Below the pieces are notes generated by a model, which did no database searches, was not told the origin of the DNA, and saw only the letters and a list, made by a program, of their open reading frames with translations. A stretch of 64,000 nt of DNA from Kalmanozyma brasiliensis GHG001 (lineage: Eukaryota; Basidiomycota; Ustilaginomycetes; Ustilaginales), in the NCBI RefSeq assembly GCF_000497045.1, contig NW_015961962.1, positions 1-64,000 of the forward strand. The letters run 5' to 3'. Position numbers and translations under genes: made by a program. Positions within the stretch are counted from its first letter, which is position 1; every line of letters starts with the position of its first letter. Below are positions 1 to 10,576 of the stretch, piece after piece.

Positions 1-2550
1 ACCGGGTCAAAAAGGGGGTCAGAAAATAGGTTCCTAATCAAAAGTGGGGTGCTCACGCCGTTTGGCAGGCGCCCGAAATTGGACTTGGAAAATCAGATTT
101 CGAAATCGCGAGCGCATTGGCCACTGAGCGAGAATTTTCGATTTTCAAAAGAGCCAGTCGGCCAGCGAACCATTTGGTCCACTGCGTGAATGTTCGAATT
201 TTCGAATTTCACCTTTTTCTGGCTAGGCGACTGACTGGGCGGGTCACGGCATTTTTCATTTTTCGCTGGCTGGTTGGCGGGCGGGTTCAAATTTCCAAAA
301 TTGCGGCGGCGTGCTAGGCTGATCCGCCAGCAGACCCCACGATTCATTTTCGAAACTCTCGTCTGGCCTCTCGCTCAACCGTCCGCCAGTCGATTCAAAA
401 TTCAGAAAAGTCCAGCGCCCACTCACTCGAGAAAAATTGCCGTCTCGCTCCGCCTTCTTCATTTTCGCCAGCTGCGTGATAATTTTTTTGAAAGTTGGCT
501 TCTCGCCAGACCCGCTGAAGAGAACAGAGCGAGATTGCAGCGCGAAGCAGCGCAATCGCTCGTCACTCTTCTGGTTCGAAAAATGGAAACGGATCGATGC
601 ATTCCTTCAACATGAAAATCGCATCGTATCTAAGTAACTTTCTTCCAGACCATGGTCGATCTCAATGGGAAAGGTCGTTGCCGGCACAGAATGGCGAAGG
701 TCTCTGTTGAGCAAGCAATTCAGCTCGCAGCGAGCATCAAGGATTCGCAAAGCACATAATTATTCGCTTGCTCGCTCTTAAGAACTGTATATAGGTGTGA
801 CATCGCATTAGAGCGATTCCAAATCCTCAGACACAGGCAGGCAGAAGCGTCGATGTCCCTCGTCATGCTGGGTGAGCGATCGCCGAGCTTGGTCTCAAAA
901 GGGAGGCAAAGAGATCGTTTATAATGGCGAAAAGCCCATTGACGAGGCGGAGAGTCGAAAGTGTTCGGCAGAATTGCGGAGCAAAAATTGCGAGCGAGAA
1001 AGTGAAATTGACCGGCAGGCGCACTGAGACAGCGGCGTTTACCTTCGACGACGGCATTTTGCAAAACAATTCGTTGGCACGCAGCTGCTAGATCAGTGCG
1101 AGCCGAACGACGAGAACGAATGCCGTAGCTTGAAAGCCACATCGACGAGTTCTATGCAAGCTTTTGCTGGCGGCAGTGAAAGAACAGCCGCTTTTTGAAT
1201 TTATCGATGCGCGGTGCTTTGAGATTCAAACCGAAGGCTCACTTCGAATCAGCAGATCGCGGAGTTGCTTGATTAATGCACACGGTTCAGACCTGGCGCA
1301 AAATAGCACCTCGGCGGCAATCGGTTTCAATTCAACTATGGCAAACGCCAAAGTTCTTGGATTGTTGTGGCGTTTGTGTGAGAAGTCTAGCATGAGAACT
1401 CGCGACGCCATGCAGAAAGTTGGTAGTCTCCCACCCCGCATGTCCGAATCGGATCATGCAGGTCTCACTCCTCGCCGTCAATCGCAAAAGTCTCATCTGG
1501 ACCGCCTCGCATTTTTGCACATCAAGTTGTTTCGCTCCGGATCTCAAGATGTGGGTTCGAGTCTGTATATAGATCGACAATGGTGCTTAGCAGCGAAAAT
1601 CGAAGCGAAATGCGTGTTCAAGAAAAGGGCAATACAAGAAGGCGAAAGGTCAATGGCGACCTTGCAAGTCGTCCGTTGTGCGAATGATCAAAGAACAGAA
1701 AGCAGATGCCGAGTGCTCTGCTTAACCTTTCGACCTCGCCTCGCACGTGATGTTGCTTCTCTTCCAACCCATCGCGGAGATCTGCTTCTATTATACGTAC
1801 GTCCGGTCAAATGTAAGGAGCCGGGTTCGGTTTGACGCACCGTTGAGCGAGCCGATTTGACTTTCAACTCAAAGCTAGTCGATCATGTCGTCCGCCATTC
1901 CACGTTTTCAGTGCCTTGCCTTGTCGTCGATGCGTGACTCGCCCAAGAAATCAACACTGTCGAGGGTACGCTTCTTTTTCGCGACTGCAGCTCCACGCTC
2001 GACAGCGTACCTCACCTGCCTTCTAGAATCTCTTCGGACTCTGATGCCAGTCGCTCAGATGCCGCCGGTCTCATGCTTCTATGATTGCAAGACCGCGATA
2101 AACCCAGCTTCTCCCAGACACGCTGCTCATGTATAACACATCATACGAAAAGGGCCGCCAGCGAGCCTTTGTCAACGAGGCTCTTCCTGATCGATTCTAT
2201 CAACGCTTAGTGTGGGTGACGGGGTTGACGCTCACTCCTTTGCTTGCAGCGGTAAAGGGATTGCTTCCCGGATCGCGGTTGGGCTCGATGACATGAGCTT
2301 TCGAGGACGTCCAAACAGAAGTCGAGTCTGTGGGAGCCTTGCAACTAGACTCCATCAGTATTCGTCGACAGGAGACCCCGTGTGCCTGGTCTGCTCAAGT
2401 CGACAGCCCGGGGCAAATGCTGTGTAATTCATTGAGTTGAGTCGGCGGCCGAATATAAGTGATCTCAATTGGATTGCTGATCAAAAGTCCATTGATAATA
2501 AGTTATGCATGAGCGACACGAGTACTGCGAGCCGCCGAAGTTGGACGAGA
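1..2550. other. Intergenic region without a supported gene
   Basis: No reading frame here has a recognisable domain. The longest open frame (1164-1835, + strand) begins at TTG and has no family signature; a short ATG frame at 1885-2136 is equally featureless. The first ~650 nt alternate AT-rich pieces of the type ATTTTCGAA with GC-rich pieces of the type GCCAGTCG or GGCGGGCGGG, a low-complexity pattern not seen in the other intergenic regions. The stretch probably contains the 3' UTR of the CBS-domain gene ending at 2551 and the flank of a gene outside the window. Confidence 0.5.
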
Positions 2551-4482
2551 CTACTTGTCTGCTCCCAACACCTTCTTCGCCTTGTCCAGCAGAGGTCGTC
2601 TCTCTCCGTCGTCCTCAGTGTCGTCGCGTTGCGACCCGTTGAGCTTGTCCTGCTGCTGTTCCAGTCGTTGCCGCTCTTCATCTCTCTTCGCTTTCGCTTC
2701 GGCGCCTGGGAACTCTTGGATGTCGGATATCCTGACGATGCGAGTCGTGTTGTCCGGGCTGCCCACTTCGACGATGAAAGGCTCCTCCGTGTACGAGTTC
2801 TGCGCGCTGCCAGTCGCCTGACCCAAGACGGCGGCGCGATGCAAGTCTTGATAGTTCGTGCCGTCAGTCGAAGTGGCCATCGACGAGGAGCTCTCGCGAC
2901 GCATGGGCGTGCTGGGCTCGTACGAGCCGGATGCTTTGCGAGAGGGAGTGTTGAGAGACGAGGGCGAGCCGGGCCGCTTGATGGCAACCTTGTCGACGGC
3001 GCGAACGTTGTTGGAAGGGAGACCGTACTTGCTGGTGCTGTTCTTGGCGCTGCCGTCGTTGCCCATCATGCCCATGGTGCCGTAGGTGCTGCGTAGGGGC
3101 GCCTTCATAGGACCGCCGAGCTTTCGTCGGCGCTCGATGATGCCGCGGATGAGTGGTTGCCAGTTCTGGCCGGCATTGCTGTTGGCCCTGGGGTTTCGGA
3201 CGACCTTGATCTTGTTGTGCACGTCGACGTAGATGTCGGTCTCGTCAACGATCTCCTCTCCAATCATCTCCTCGATGACATCTTCGAGCGTGACGACGCC
3301 AAGCGCACCTTGCGATTCGCCAGGGTGAGTCGAAACGAGGATCATGTGGCTGCGACCTTGCTGGAAGTAGTTGAGGCAGTCGAGGAGGGTGAGGTCGCAG
3401 CTGGCTTCGGGCAGTGGAGTGAGGTGGAAGCTGGAGACGGCCTGCGCGTCTTCGGGGTCGTACTGAATGAGGTTCTTGACCAGGAGCATACCGACAATGG
3501 CGTCCTTCTTGCCAGGCTCATGAATGGGGACACGCGAGTAGCCGGATCGGACGAGCTTGGCGACTCCCTCTTCGTCGAGAATGGTGTCGCTGGACATGAT
3601 GAAAACGTCTTCGATGGGCGTCATGACGTCGCGAACGGTCTTGTCGTTGAGCTCGAGCACGGCGCGGATGATGGTGACCTCGTCTTCGTGAAGATGCTCG
3701 GTGCCGATCTGTTGATGGAGCGAGACAAAGGTCTTGAGCTCGGCCTTGCGGTAGGTGGTGCCGTGCTCTTCGCCCAAGCACCAGTCGAGGAATTTGGCGG
3801 TGGGCCAGGCGATGGGAGCGAGGAGGAGCATGGTGAGGTGAACCATGGGGGCGCAAAAGGCGCCAATGGCGAGACCGTAGCGGGCGCAGATGCTCTGAGG
3901 GACGATTTCGCCAAAGATGACGATGAGCAGGGTCGAGGTGAGGACGGCAGCGATGCCACCGCCAAAGTCGGAGAGGAAGACGGGCAGAGTCTCGTTGACG
4001 ATGACGTTGCCGAGCAGCAAGACGACGAGGACCCAGTGACGACCCTTTTCGAGCAGTCGGAGCACCTTGGTGGCATGCTTTCGTTCCTTGTCGGAGCCAG
4101 AATGAGCGAGCACCTGCAGGTTGACCATGTCGAGACCCATGAGACCGAGGGTGAGTCCAGCAAAGATACCGCCGAGGACGACGAGAGCGGCGATAGTGAG
4201 AATGTCGAAGGTGAGCTTGAGCGGGTTGTCGCTGACGGGGTCGTCCTCTTCGTGGTTGTGACGTGCGGCCTCGGATGAGTTCGAAGCGGAGAGAGCGTGA
4301 TTCGATGTGAAGGAGAATGGCGCCGAGATGACTGGGACGATGAGGTGGACCAAAGCTGTCAGCGCTACGATGGCGAGCTTGATGAAAGGCTGAGCACGGT
4401 ACTGCATTGAGCTAGCCGAGATGCCGTTTCGAGCCGGGCTCATCCTTGCTTGCCCCATTGAAGGAGCGATTGATGTGACCAT
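2551..4482 (-). CDS. MAM3: CNNM/Mam3-type membrane protein with DUF21 and CBS pair
   Basis: A 643-aa membrane protein of the CNNM/Mam3 family, which in yeast acts at the vacuole in divalent metal (Mg/Mn) homeostasis. The start is the ATG at 4482; the open frame extends further upstream only through a GTG codon. An N-terminal hydrophobic segment is followed by a DUF21 transmembrane module at about residues 88-265, including ILTIAALVVLGGIFAGLTLG and the motif GEIVPQSICARYG. Two CBS motifs follow at about 280-425 (DVMTPIEDVFIMSS; GALGVVTLEDVIEEMIGEEI). The remaining ~200 residues are Ser/Pro/charged low complexity and end in a lysine-rich tail. It is divergent from the coiled-coil gene starting at 5117. 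The family is clear; substrate and compartment are inferred from homologues. Confidence 0.88.
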   Translation of the reverse strand: MVTSIAPSMGQARMSPARNGISASSMQYRAQPFIKLAIVALTALVHLIVPVISAPFSFTSNHALSASNSSEAARHNHEEDDPVSDNPLKLTFDILTIAALVVLGGIFAGLTLGLMGLDMVNLQVLAHSGSDKERKHATKVLRLLEKGRHWVLVVLLLGNVIVNETLPVFLSDFGGGIAAVLTSTLLIVIFGEIVPQSICARYGLAIGAFCAPMVHLTMLLLAPIAWPTAKFLDWCLGEEHGTTYRKAELKTFVSLHQQIGTEHLHEDEVTIIRAVLELNDKTVRDVMTPIEDVFIMSSDTILDEEGVAKLVRSGYSRVPIHEPGKKDAIVGMLLVKNLIQYDPEDAQAVSSFHLTPLPEASCDLTLLDCLNYFQQGRSHMILVSTHPGESQGALGVVTLEDVIEEMIGEEIVDETDIYVDVHNKIKVVRNPRANSNAGQNWQPLIRGIIERRRKLGGPMKAPLRSTYGTMGMMGNDGSAKNSTSKYGLPSNNVRAVDKVAIKRPGSPSSLNTPSRKASGSYEPSTPMRRESSSSMATSTDGTNYQDLHRAAVLGQATGSAQNSYTEEPFIVEVGSPDNTTRIVRISDIQEFPGAEAKAKRDEERQRLEQQQDKLNGSQRDDTEDDGERRPLLDKAKKVLGADK

Positions 4483-5116
4483 ATCGAAAAGAGCGTGACC
4501 ACGAGACCTTGACGTGGATGTATGGAAGGAGGGAGGTGAAGGTCGGAGAGGAAAGAAGATGGTCCCCACCGAGCCAAGAAATTGGAAGGATTGTGAACCG
4601 TCGCCTAGGCTCTGATCAGCAAGAATGCGTCACGACGAGGCAGAAGCGACTCAGCTGTGCAACGTGAGAGCTCGAGGCTCGAAAAGAAAAGGAATGAGAC
4701 GCCGCTGCAGGCTGAAGCACGTTATCGTGCATGTAAGCTTTCTTTTTTCGGTTTCGATTTTGTCTGTGCGTTTCAGGGGCAAACTGCCTGAGCAAAACAT
4801 TAATTGGCACATGTTAAGCTCGGAGCTTGCGGGACAGATCGTAATCGAATCGGGCACAAAGCATTTCACGCAACAGCGAGACAAGAAAGAGCAACGGCAA
4901 GCCAAGAAAGAGCAACAGAGCAACACACACAACTGAGCTTTGACTGTGCGGCTGAACGTGAACCTGCGTGTGAGAAAGGCTGCCAGGGTCCTACTCTCCC
5001 TCGACTCGCACGGCCTTGTGATCGCAAGGCTACCTCCATCGTCTGCAACATTCCGCTCATCGACCGCGGATCGTCTCGCTCTCATTTGGATCGCACATGC
5101 TGTGCTGTCACCGGTC
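4483..5116. promoter_or_regulatory. Divergent promoter region
   Basis: This 634-nt spacer separates the starts of the CBS-domain gene (-) and the coiled-coil gene (+). It contains purine-rich repeats near 4880-4925 (AAGAAAGAGCAACGGCAAGCC-like units) and T-rich stretches near 4740. The open frame of the coiled-coil gene runs back into this region to 4940 without an ATG, so the translated start is placed at 5117. No TATA box is convincing. Confidence 0.4.
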
Positions 5117-8100
5117 ATGACTGACAACGAGCCGCGTCAGCTCTTGCCCGAGACCGAATCGCACCACAATCTCTCGTCCAAGCTCGGTGCTTCTCGACCT
5201 CTTCCACCAAGAAGCCGTGGCAGCAAGGCGGCCAAGTCGCCTTTGATTGGATCGAAAAGTCTCGAGATCAACGACGCCGACGAATCAAGTCAACATGCAG
5301 ATGACGACAACCTCGGTAACTCGCACGACTCTGAAGCAACAGCCAGAAGCCCCGATGGCGAGCGCGCCGACCTCGAGGCAAGAGGCACCGCATCGCCTGT
5401 ACCCATGGCGGTGCAGAGGGTCGTATCTAGCAGCTCAGTACGCAGCATGCGCTCCAATGATGCGATGACACCCGACATTCCCAAAGAAGAGATCGAAAAG
5501 GCACTGGAAGGGCTCGACCGCGATGATCTCGTCGTCGCACTAGGTCGAGCAAAGGTGCAGATGGACGAGATCGAGGCAAGGCTCGACCAACAGGTGCTCC
5601 AGAACGAGACCCTTCACGACTCGACCGCCTCTTTGACGCAGGAACTTGCTCAAGCCGAAGCACAGACCCAGTCACTACAGACGCTCGTGAAGCAGAGAGA
5701 AGAGCGAATCGACGAAATCATGGCCGACCAGGAGCGAATGGAGGGCGAAGTCTACTCTACCATGCAGATCATCGAACGTCTTCGCAAGCAGCTTTCCGAC
5801 AGCGAGAGGAGTCGCAGCGATGCCGAGAAGCGCTACCTCGATCAAACAGCCACCATGGACAAGGAGCGTCAGTACTACCAGGATACCGAAGCGCTTCTTA
5901 AGTCGCAAAAGGCTACTCAAGCCACCGCCTACGACAAGCTTCTTTCCGGTCACAACGAGCTGCTTCGTGAGCACGAGCGCGTCACCAATCGTTTGGCTTC
6001 GATCAAGGCCAGTGCAGGTATGCCCGACGTTGACTCGCCTCTAAATGCACCACGCGACCTTGCCTCCGATTCGACGGCCACATCGGACAGCATCGCACCA
6101 GAGGATGTCGCGGACGCTGATCAGCAGAACTCGAATGGCGATGGCGAAGCGACCGCTACATCGCAGCGAGCTCGCATCGAGGCAACCACAAACACCGTCT
6201 CCTTCGCCGAGGAAAGAGATGTAGTTGCTCTGACCGAAGAGCTCGCCACCCTTCAAAAGTCTCACTCCTCGCTCTCCGAAACCATGTTTACCTTGCAAGC
6301 CGAGCTCAGAGACGTTCGGGCCGAAAATGTCACCTTGCGCGACCAGAACGAGACCTTCATGGACATTCTGCAGGAAAAGACTTTCAGCGGCGCCCTGCTC
6401 AACGAGAGTGCCATGCTTCGTGGCATCCGACGAGCCTCGCTGGGCGGCCGCCTCCGCGCTCGCGACGGCCTCGATGATCCCTACGACGACGAGTACACCA
6501 CCGAGTCTGACTCGCTGAGCATCGATGTGGATGAAGATGACGACGACGATCGCACTGGTGGCACATCCGTACCGTCCGGCACCATCCCCGAGGAGGACGA
6601 GGAGGACCTCGATGATGTACCTGACACGCCCAAAGCACCACCCAAGCAAGCAACGAGCTCTCGTCGAAGGCGTGCCGACTCCATCACTGTCGTATCAACC
6701 ACCAACTTGGCCTCTGAGCTCGAGGGGACTTCCGGCACAACAGCGCCCGTCAGCGTCGAGGACATAGCGACCCGAGAGAAGCGCTCGAACCATCGCATCG
6801 GCACTGTATCTGACAGCGTTGAAGAATTGCAGCAAGAGGTCCGAGAGCTGCGCGAAGCCAACCAAGCGCTCACGCTCTACATCTCCAAGATCATCGACCG
6901 CATCATCTCGCGCGAGGGCTACGAACACGTTCTCGCCATCGAAAGCCGAGGAACCGCTCGAGGTCCACGCCACAAGTCTTCCCGCGCCAATCTCTCCCTT
7001 GGTCCCACTCCCAAGAAAGCAGCGAGCAATATCGAAGACGACCCTGGCTCGCGCAACGTCTCGAACGCCAGCAACACTTCGAACGCTTCGAACGGCAGTG
7101 CGACCAGTTTCGGCAGCAGCCTCTTCGGCTTCGGCGCAGCATCCAGTGGGCCTCCACCAACAACAGCGCCCAAGAAGAGCAAAAGAACATCGTCGATCGA
7201 CTGGCGCAACCTGCCCTTCCTCGGCGGTGGCAGCAGTAGCACGGACAAAGCGCCCGAAGCCAACGCCAACCTGCGACCTCTGGCCCTGCAGCCGGACAAC
7301 CTGCTGATCCCCGCCCGCGACAACTCAGCTCGCAAGGTGCGCACCAGCGAAGAAATCGAAGACGAGCACGACGTCGCCGAGCGCGAGCGCATTCGCCAAG
7401 AGCTGCTCACGCGTGGCATCCAGCCTCCTAAGCATCAGCTCGTGCAGAGTCCTACCAGTCCGCCTTCCAACCGTCCTCCCAGCCTCTCGCCTGCTGCTGG
7501 TACCGGAGGCTTCGCAGCCTTCTTCTCCCGCGTGGTAGGCGGTGCAAGCGCCAGTACGCTCAGTCCGACGGGATCAGACTTCCAATCGCAAGCGTCGAGC
7601 ACACCTGTTCGATCCGCGGACTCTGGTCTGGAGCGCGCTATCTCATCAACACCTGCAGCGTTACGCGACGCCGAGCGAACCCGCGCACTCCAGCTGTCGG
7701 CAGGCAGCGGATCGAGCCTGACCAAGCTCAGCGGTGGACCCGGCATCGCCTCGCGCGCACGCCAGCAACGCGCCGAACGACACCAGCAGACACTCGATGT
7801 CGCCGCCGAATACCCGTTCCCTTCCTCCCTGCGCAGCAGCCCCGACAGTCGCAGCGGCGCGAGCAGTGTTGCGGAGAGCTCGATGTTTGAGACGTCGATT
7901 GCGGGAGATGAGAGCTACTATCTGCCGAGTGGACCGCCGTCCGAGTCGGGCCGCTCGCCGTTGGAGGCGTATGGAGGTGCTCTGCCGCCGCTGCCGCACG
8001 AGACGACTGGAGAGGAGGACGAGAGGGCCGTTCGATCCCCGGCACCGACGAGCAGCCAGGACCAGGGATGGAAGCGCGCGTTCAGGCGGATCAGCCTGTT

Positions 8101-8209
8101 GGGCGCCACGTCGCCCGATGCGCAGCAGGGAGAGGGAGAGCCGCAGCGCAGCCCGCTTGCCACACCGACGGCATTGCCCACCACATTGGAGCACGAGCAG
8201 GAAAAGTAG
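5117..8209 (+). CDS. Conserved fungal coiled-coil protein (M-protein-repeat type)
   Basis: A 1030-aa protein starting at the ATG at 5117 (MTDNEPRQLLPETESH); the frame upstream to 4940 is open but lacks ATG. Residues ~118-290 form a long heptad-rich coiled coil (EEIEKALEGLDRDDLVVALG onward), with further coiled coil at ~360-440 and ~560-600. An acidic stretch (VDEDDDDD) lies near residue 475. The segment ALTLYISKIIDRIISREGYE at ~585-605 resembles a block I know from ascomycete proteins annotated as 'M protein repeat protein'. The rest is Ser/Pro/Ala-rich, with an NASN/TSNASN repeat near residue 655. No enzymatic domain or membrane segment is visible. A scaffold or cytoskeletal role is possible but not shown. 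It converges on the GPHR gene, with stops 175 nt apart. Confidence 0.75.
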   Translation: MTDNEPRQLLPETESHHNLSSKLGASRPLPPRSRGSKAAKSPLIGSKSLEINDADESSQHADDDNLGNSHDSEATARSPDGERADLEARGTASPVPMAVQRVVSSSSVRSMRSNDAMTPDIPKEEIEKALEGLDRDDLVVALGRAKVQMDEIEARLDQQVLQNETLHDSTASLTQELAQAEAQTQSLQTLVKQREERIDEIMADQERMEGEVYSTMQIIERLRKQLSDSERSRSDAEKRYLDQTATMDKERQYYQDTEALLKSQKATQATAYDKLLSGHNELLREHERVTNRLASIKASAGMPDVDSPLNAPRDLASDSTATSDSIAPEDVADADQQNSNGDGEATATSQRARIEATTNTVSFAEERDVVALTEELATLQKSHSSLSETMFTLQAELRDVRAENVTLRDQNETFMDILQEKTFSGALLNESAMLRGIRRASLGGRLRARDGLDDPYDDEYTTESDSLSIDVDEDDDDDRTGGTSVPSGTIPEEDEEDLDDVPDTPKAPPKQATSSRRRRADSITVVSTTNLASELEGTSGTTAPVSVEDIATREKRSNHRIGTVSDSVEELQQEVRELREANQALTLYISKIIDRIISREGYEHVLAIESRGTARGPRHKSSRANLSLGPTPKKAASNIEDDPGSRNVSNASNTSNASNGSATSFGSSLFGFGAASSGPPPTTAPKKSKRTSSIDWRNLPFLGGGSSSTDKAPEANANLRPLALQPDNLLIPARDNSARKVRTSEEIEDEHDVAERERIRQELLTRGIQPPKHQLVQSPTSPPSNRPPSLSPAAGTGGFAAFFSRVVGGASASTLSPTGSDFQSQASSTPVRSADSGLERAISSTPAALRDAERTRALQLSAGSGSSLTKLSGGPGIASRARQQRAERHQQTLDVAAEYPFPSSLRSSPDSRSGASSVAESSMFETSIAGDESYYLPSGPPSESGRSPLEAYGGALPPLPHETTGEEDERAVRSPAPTSSQDQGWKRAFRRISLLGATSPDAQQGEGEPQRSPLATPTALPTTLEHEQEK

Positions 8210-8384
8210 CCCTGCGAGCAACTCTGGAAACTGAGGATTTCGGCCCCAGCCTGTTTTGTGGCTCTAGCCTCACCATCGCATGTTACCACCATTCATTGAT
8301 ACCCACGACCGTAATCAAGTCACCGTTTTTTCACCGGCACAATGGATGCAGGGACTGATGAAGAATTGTCTATTGCTCTCCAAC

Positions 8385-10085
8385 TCATCGCATGCTGGCA
8401 CCAAACAAAGCGCCACCGTCACCCGAAGACGGTCTCTGCATGTAGACCAGATACTTCCATCCCGCCGTGACTGCCGCTGCGAGCAGGAAGGCTGAATCGA
8501 AGAGACTGCCGAAGACGACCTGGAAGCTGGGCAGGGTTGCGATGAGCGGCGGCGTCGTGGTGTCACCGACCGTGTCCCGCCGCATCTGGTCTGGTGTCAG
8601 CACCGGCGTCGGGTTGGCCACCGATGCGGGTAACGACGAGCGCAGCTGGATGAGCGTAGCTAGCAGATACACCGTCATGATCTCTGCCAGGAACAGCACG
8701 AGGAACGAGCTGGATACGCCCGTCCCTGCTGCCCGGAAGGCCGACCCGAGATAACTCAATACACTCCCTATCCTCCCCCAGATCAGTATTCCCACAAACA
8801 ACAGCGACACCTGCTTCGTCCACGCATCCACGTCCAAATCCACATCAAAGATGCGGATCATCTCTGCGACCAACAACGAGATAAAGTCTGGCGGCGCGGT
8901 GTCGCGGTAACCAAGGATGAGCAGGTTGAGCAGCGACAGAGCGATGCGGAACGCGCAGTAGACCGCCCAGATCCATCCGATGAGGATCCACACTTTGCCG
9001 ATGGGCGTGGACTCGAGCTGCGCCTTGTGCTGGAGCGCCGTCATGCGGTCGAGGTCGTCGCGCATCGCAGCGGCGATTGAGGACAGACCGAAGATTTCCG
9101 ACTTGAGCGACTTGATCTCCCGACTGCGGCTGGAGCCACCCCAGAGACTGCTGACGCTCCACCGGGCGTCAGTCTCGGGCGTTTCATTTTCGAGTCGTGC
9201 GAGGTTGGCTTTGGTCGAGGCAAGATCGGCGCACGTCTTTTGGAAGGATTCTTGCGCGAGAACGATGTCTGATGCGGAGGGAGACCGTTGTGACTTGCCC
9301 TTGAATTGCTCGAATGCCTCCCAGGCTGCTTGTAGCGCTGCGGAGCCGGATAGGACAGCGATGAAGGTGACCCCAATGACAGCCGTTCTCGCCATGAGGC
9401 CGTCGAAGATACCTGCGCCGCTACGAGCGTCCGACAGCGCAGCTGGGAGCGGCACCTTGAAGAACAACACGAGCCACGGGAGGAACGGGATGAGCAGGTA
9501 GGCGATGCGGCGCGGCAGAGGCGTGGATGAGTTGCTGCGATACGTGAACAGGAGACACACAGCGAGCGGGATGAACACGATGGCTAGCGCCTGCACTGCA
9601 GCTAGAGAGAAGCGCCACGACTTGCGTAATGCCGTGCCGTTGCCTGCCGAGAAACCGGCTGTTTCGAGCAGGACCGCGACGTAAAGCGATGCAGACTCCT
9701 CGAATGCGAACGAGAAGAGAAGCGCAGATACGCTGGCGAGATCAAGAGCGCCGGAAGTGTTGCGAATGCGCACAGGAGCGAGCAGCGAGGCGCGAAACTG
9801 CGTCCAGGAGGGACGGGCTGATCCTCTTTTGCCGGCTAGGAAGGGTGAGGTGTCGGTAGCGCTGAGGCCGTCGTCCGTGTCGTCGTCATCGTGTATCGAG
9901 TCTGAGTGCAGCGGATGTGAGTTTGTCGAGGCTTGTGCAGTGGCCGGGGTGGGTAGGGTGGACGCGGGCTTGGTGCTGACGTCTAAGGAGGCATGGCGAG
10001 CTTGTCCGAAGAGGAAGGGGAGGGCGGCTCGAGCTGAGAGGTAGAGCGCCAGCTTGATGGCCAATATGAAGAGATAGTCGATCAT
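8385..10085 (-). CDS. Golgi pH regulator (GPHR/GTG) family membrane protein
   Basis: A 566-aa polytopic membrane protein starting at the ATG at 10085. It has a hydrophobic N-terminus (IDYLFILAIKLALYL), about nine predicted membrane segments and a central soluble loop at ~270-350 containing a coiled coil (QESFQKTCADLASTKANLARLE and SREIKSLKSEIFGLSSIAAA). This layout is that of the GPHR family: an N-terminal GPHR domain, a conserved middle loop, and a C-terminal 'abscisic acid GPCR' domain (IGKVWILIGWIWAVYCAFR to the end). Animal GPHR is an anion channel for Golgi acidification; plant GTG proteins are disputed ABA receptors. It is divergent from DUO1, with starts 491 nt apart. Confidence 0.85.
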   Translation of the reverse strand: MIDYLFILAIKLALYLSARAALPFLFGQARHASLDVSTKPASTLPTPATAQASTNSHPLHSDSIHDDDDTDDGLSATDTSPFLAGKRGSARPSWTQFRASLLAPVRIRNTSGALDLASVSALLFSFAFEESASLYVAVLLETAGFSAGNGTALRKSWRFSLAAVQALAIVFIPLAVCLLFTYRSNSSTPLPRRIAYLLIPFLPWLVLFFKVPLPAALSDARSGAGIFDGLMARTAVIGVTFIAVLSGSAALQAAWEAFEQFKGKSQRSPSASDIVLAQESFQKTCADLASTKANLARLENETPETDARWSVSSLWGGSSRSREIKSLKSEIFGLSSIAAAMRDDLDRMTALQHKAQLESTPIGKVWILIGWIWAVYCAFRIALSLLNLLILGYRDTAPPDFISLLVAEMIRIFDVDLDVDAWTKQVSLLFVGILIWGRIGSVLSYLGSAFRAAGTGVSSSFLVLFLAEIMTVYLLATLIQLRSSLPASVANPTPVLTPDQMRRDTVGDTTTPPLIATLPSFQVVFGSLFDSAFLLAAAVTAGWKYLVYMQRPSSGDGGALFGASMR

Positions 10086-10576
10086 GGTCGTGAGGCTATG
10101 ATTCTGTCATGCTGGTGAGTTGTCAGATCGTCGGTCGGCTGCTCTTGGACGAGGATGGTGGTGGGTGGCTCGAAGGCGAAGGAAAGTGACACTTTTGAGG
10201 TCATGCCGCCTCCACAGGGCCGGGATGCGGGAAGCTGTGCCGAATTTCAATAGATGTTAGACTTCATACACTGATGACTGGAGGGATTTGTGCTTTCGCC
10301 CGAGACATGCCGACGCGTCAAATGTGCGCTTGAGTGAGTGTTGATTGCCCAAGAGCAGTCAAGGGAGACGCGCGCCGCGTAGACTCAGTTGGTCACTTCA
10401 TCAGTCAAGTGGGTTGGTTGCATCGGGGCGCGCGCGCTGCTCTTCCTGTTGGTTGCGCAGAACAACACTTTTTTGGCGAGCAAAGGTAACACGCGGACAA
10501 CAGAGTCAGGGTCAGCGACGATCTTCTCCACCATCATTACCGTCACCAGCTCTGTCGCTCGACCTTGTCGCCCATC
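10086..10576. promoter_or_regulatory. Divergent promoter between GPHR and DUO1
   Basis: A 491-nt spacer between two divergent starts. The open frame of DUO1 reaches only 12 nt upstream of its ATG. Mixed composition; no TATA box or repeat is convincing. Confidence 0.4.

Noticed and set aside
1164..1835. 223-codon open frame on the plus strand
   Set aside because: Begins at TTG, has no domain or coding-like composition, and lies in a gene-free region.
3157..4278. 373-codon plus-strand frame opposite the CBS-domain gene
   Set aside because: Shadow of a GC-rich coding region; acidic low complexity with no family match, while the minus strand encodes clear DUF21 and CBS motifs.
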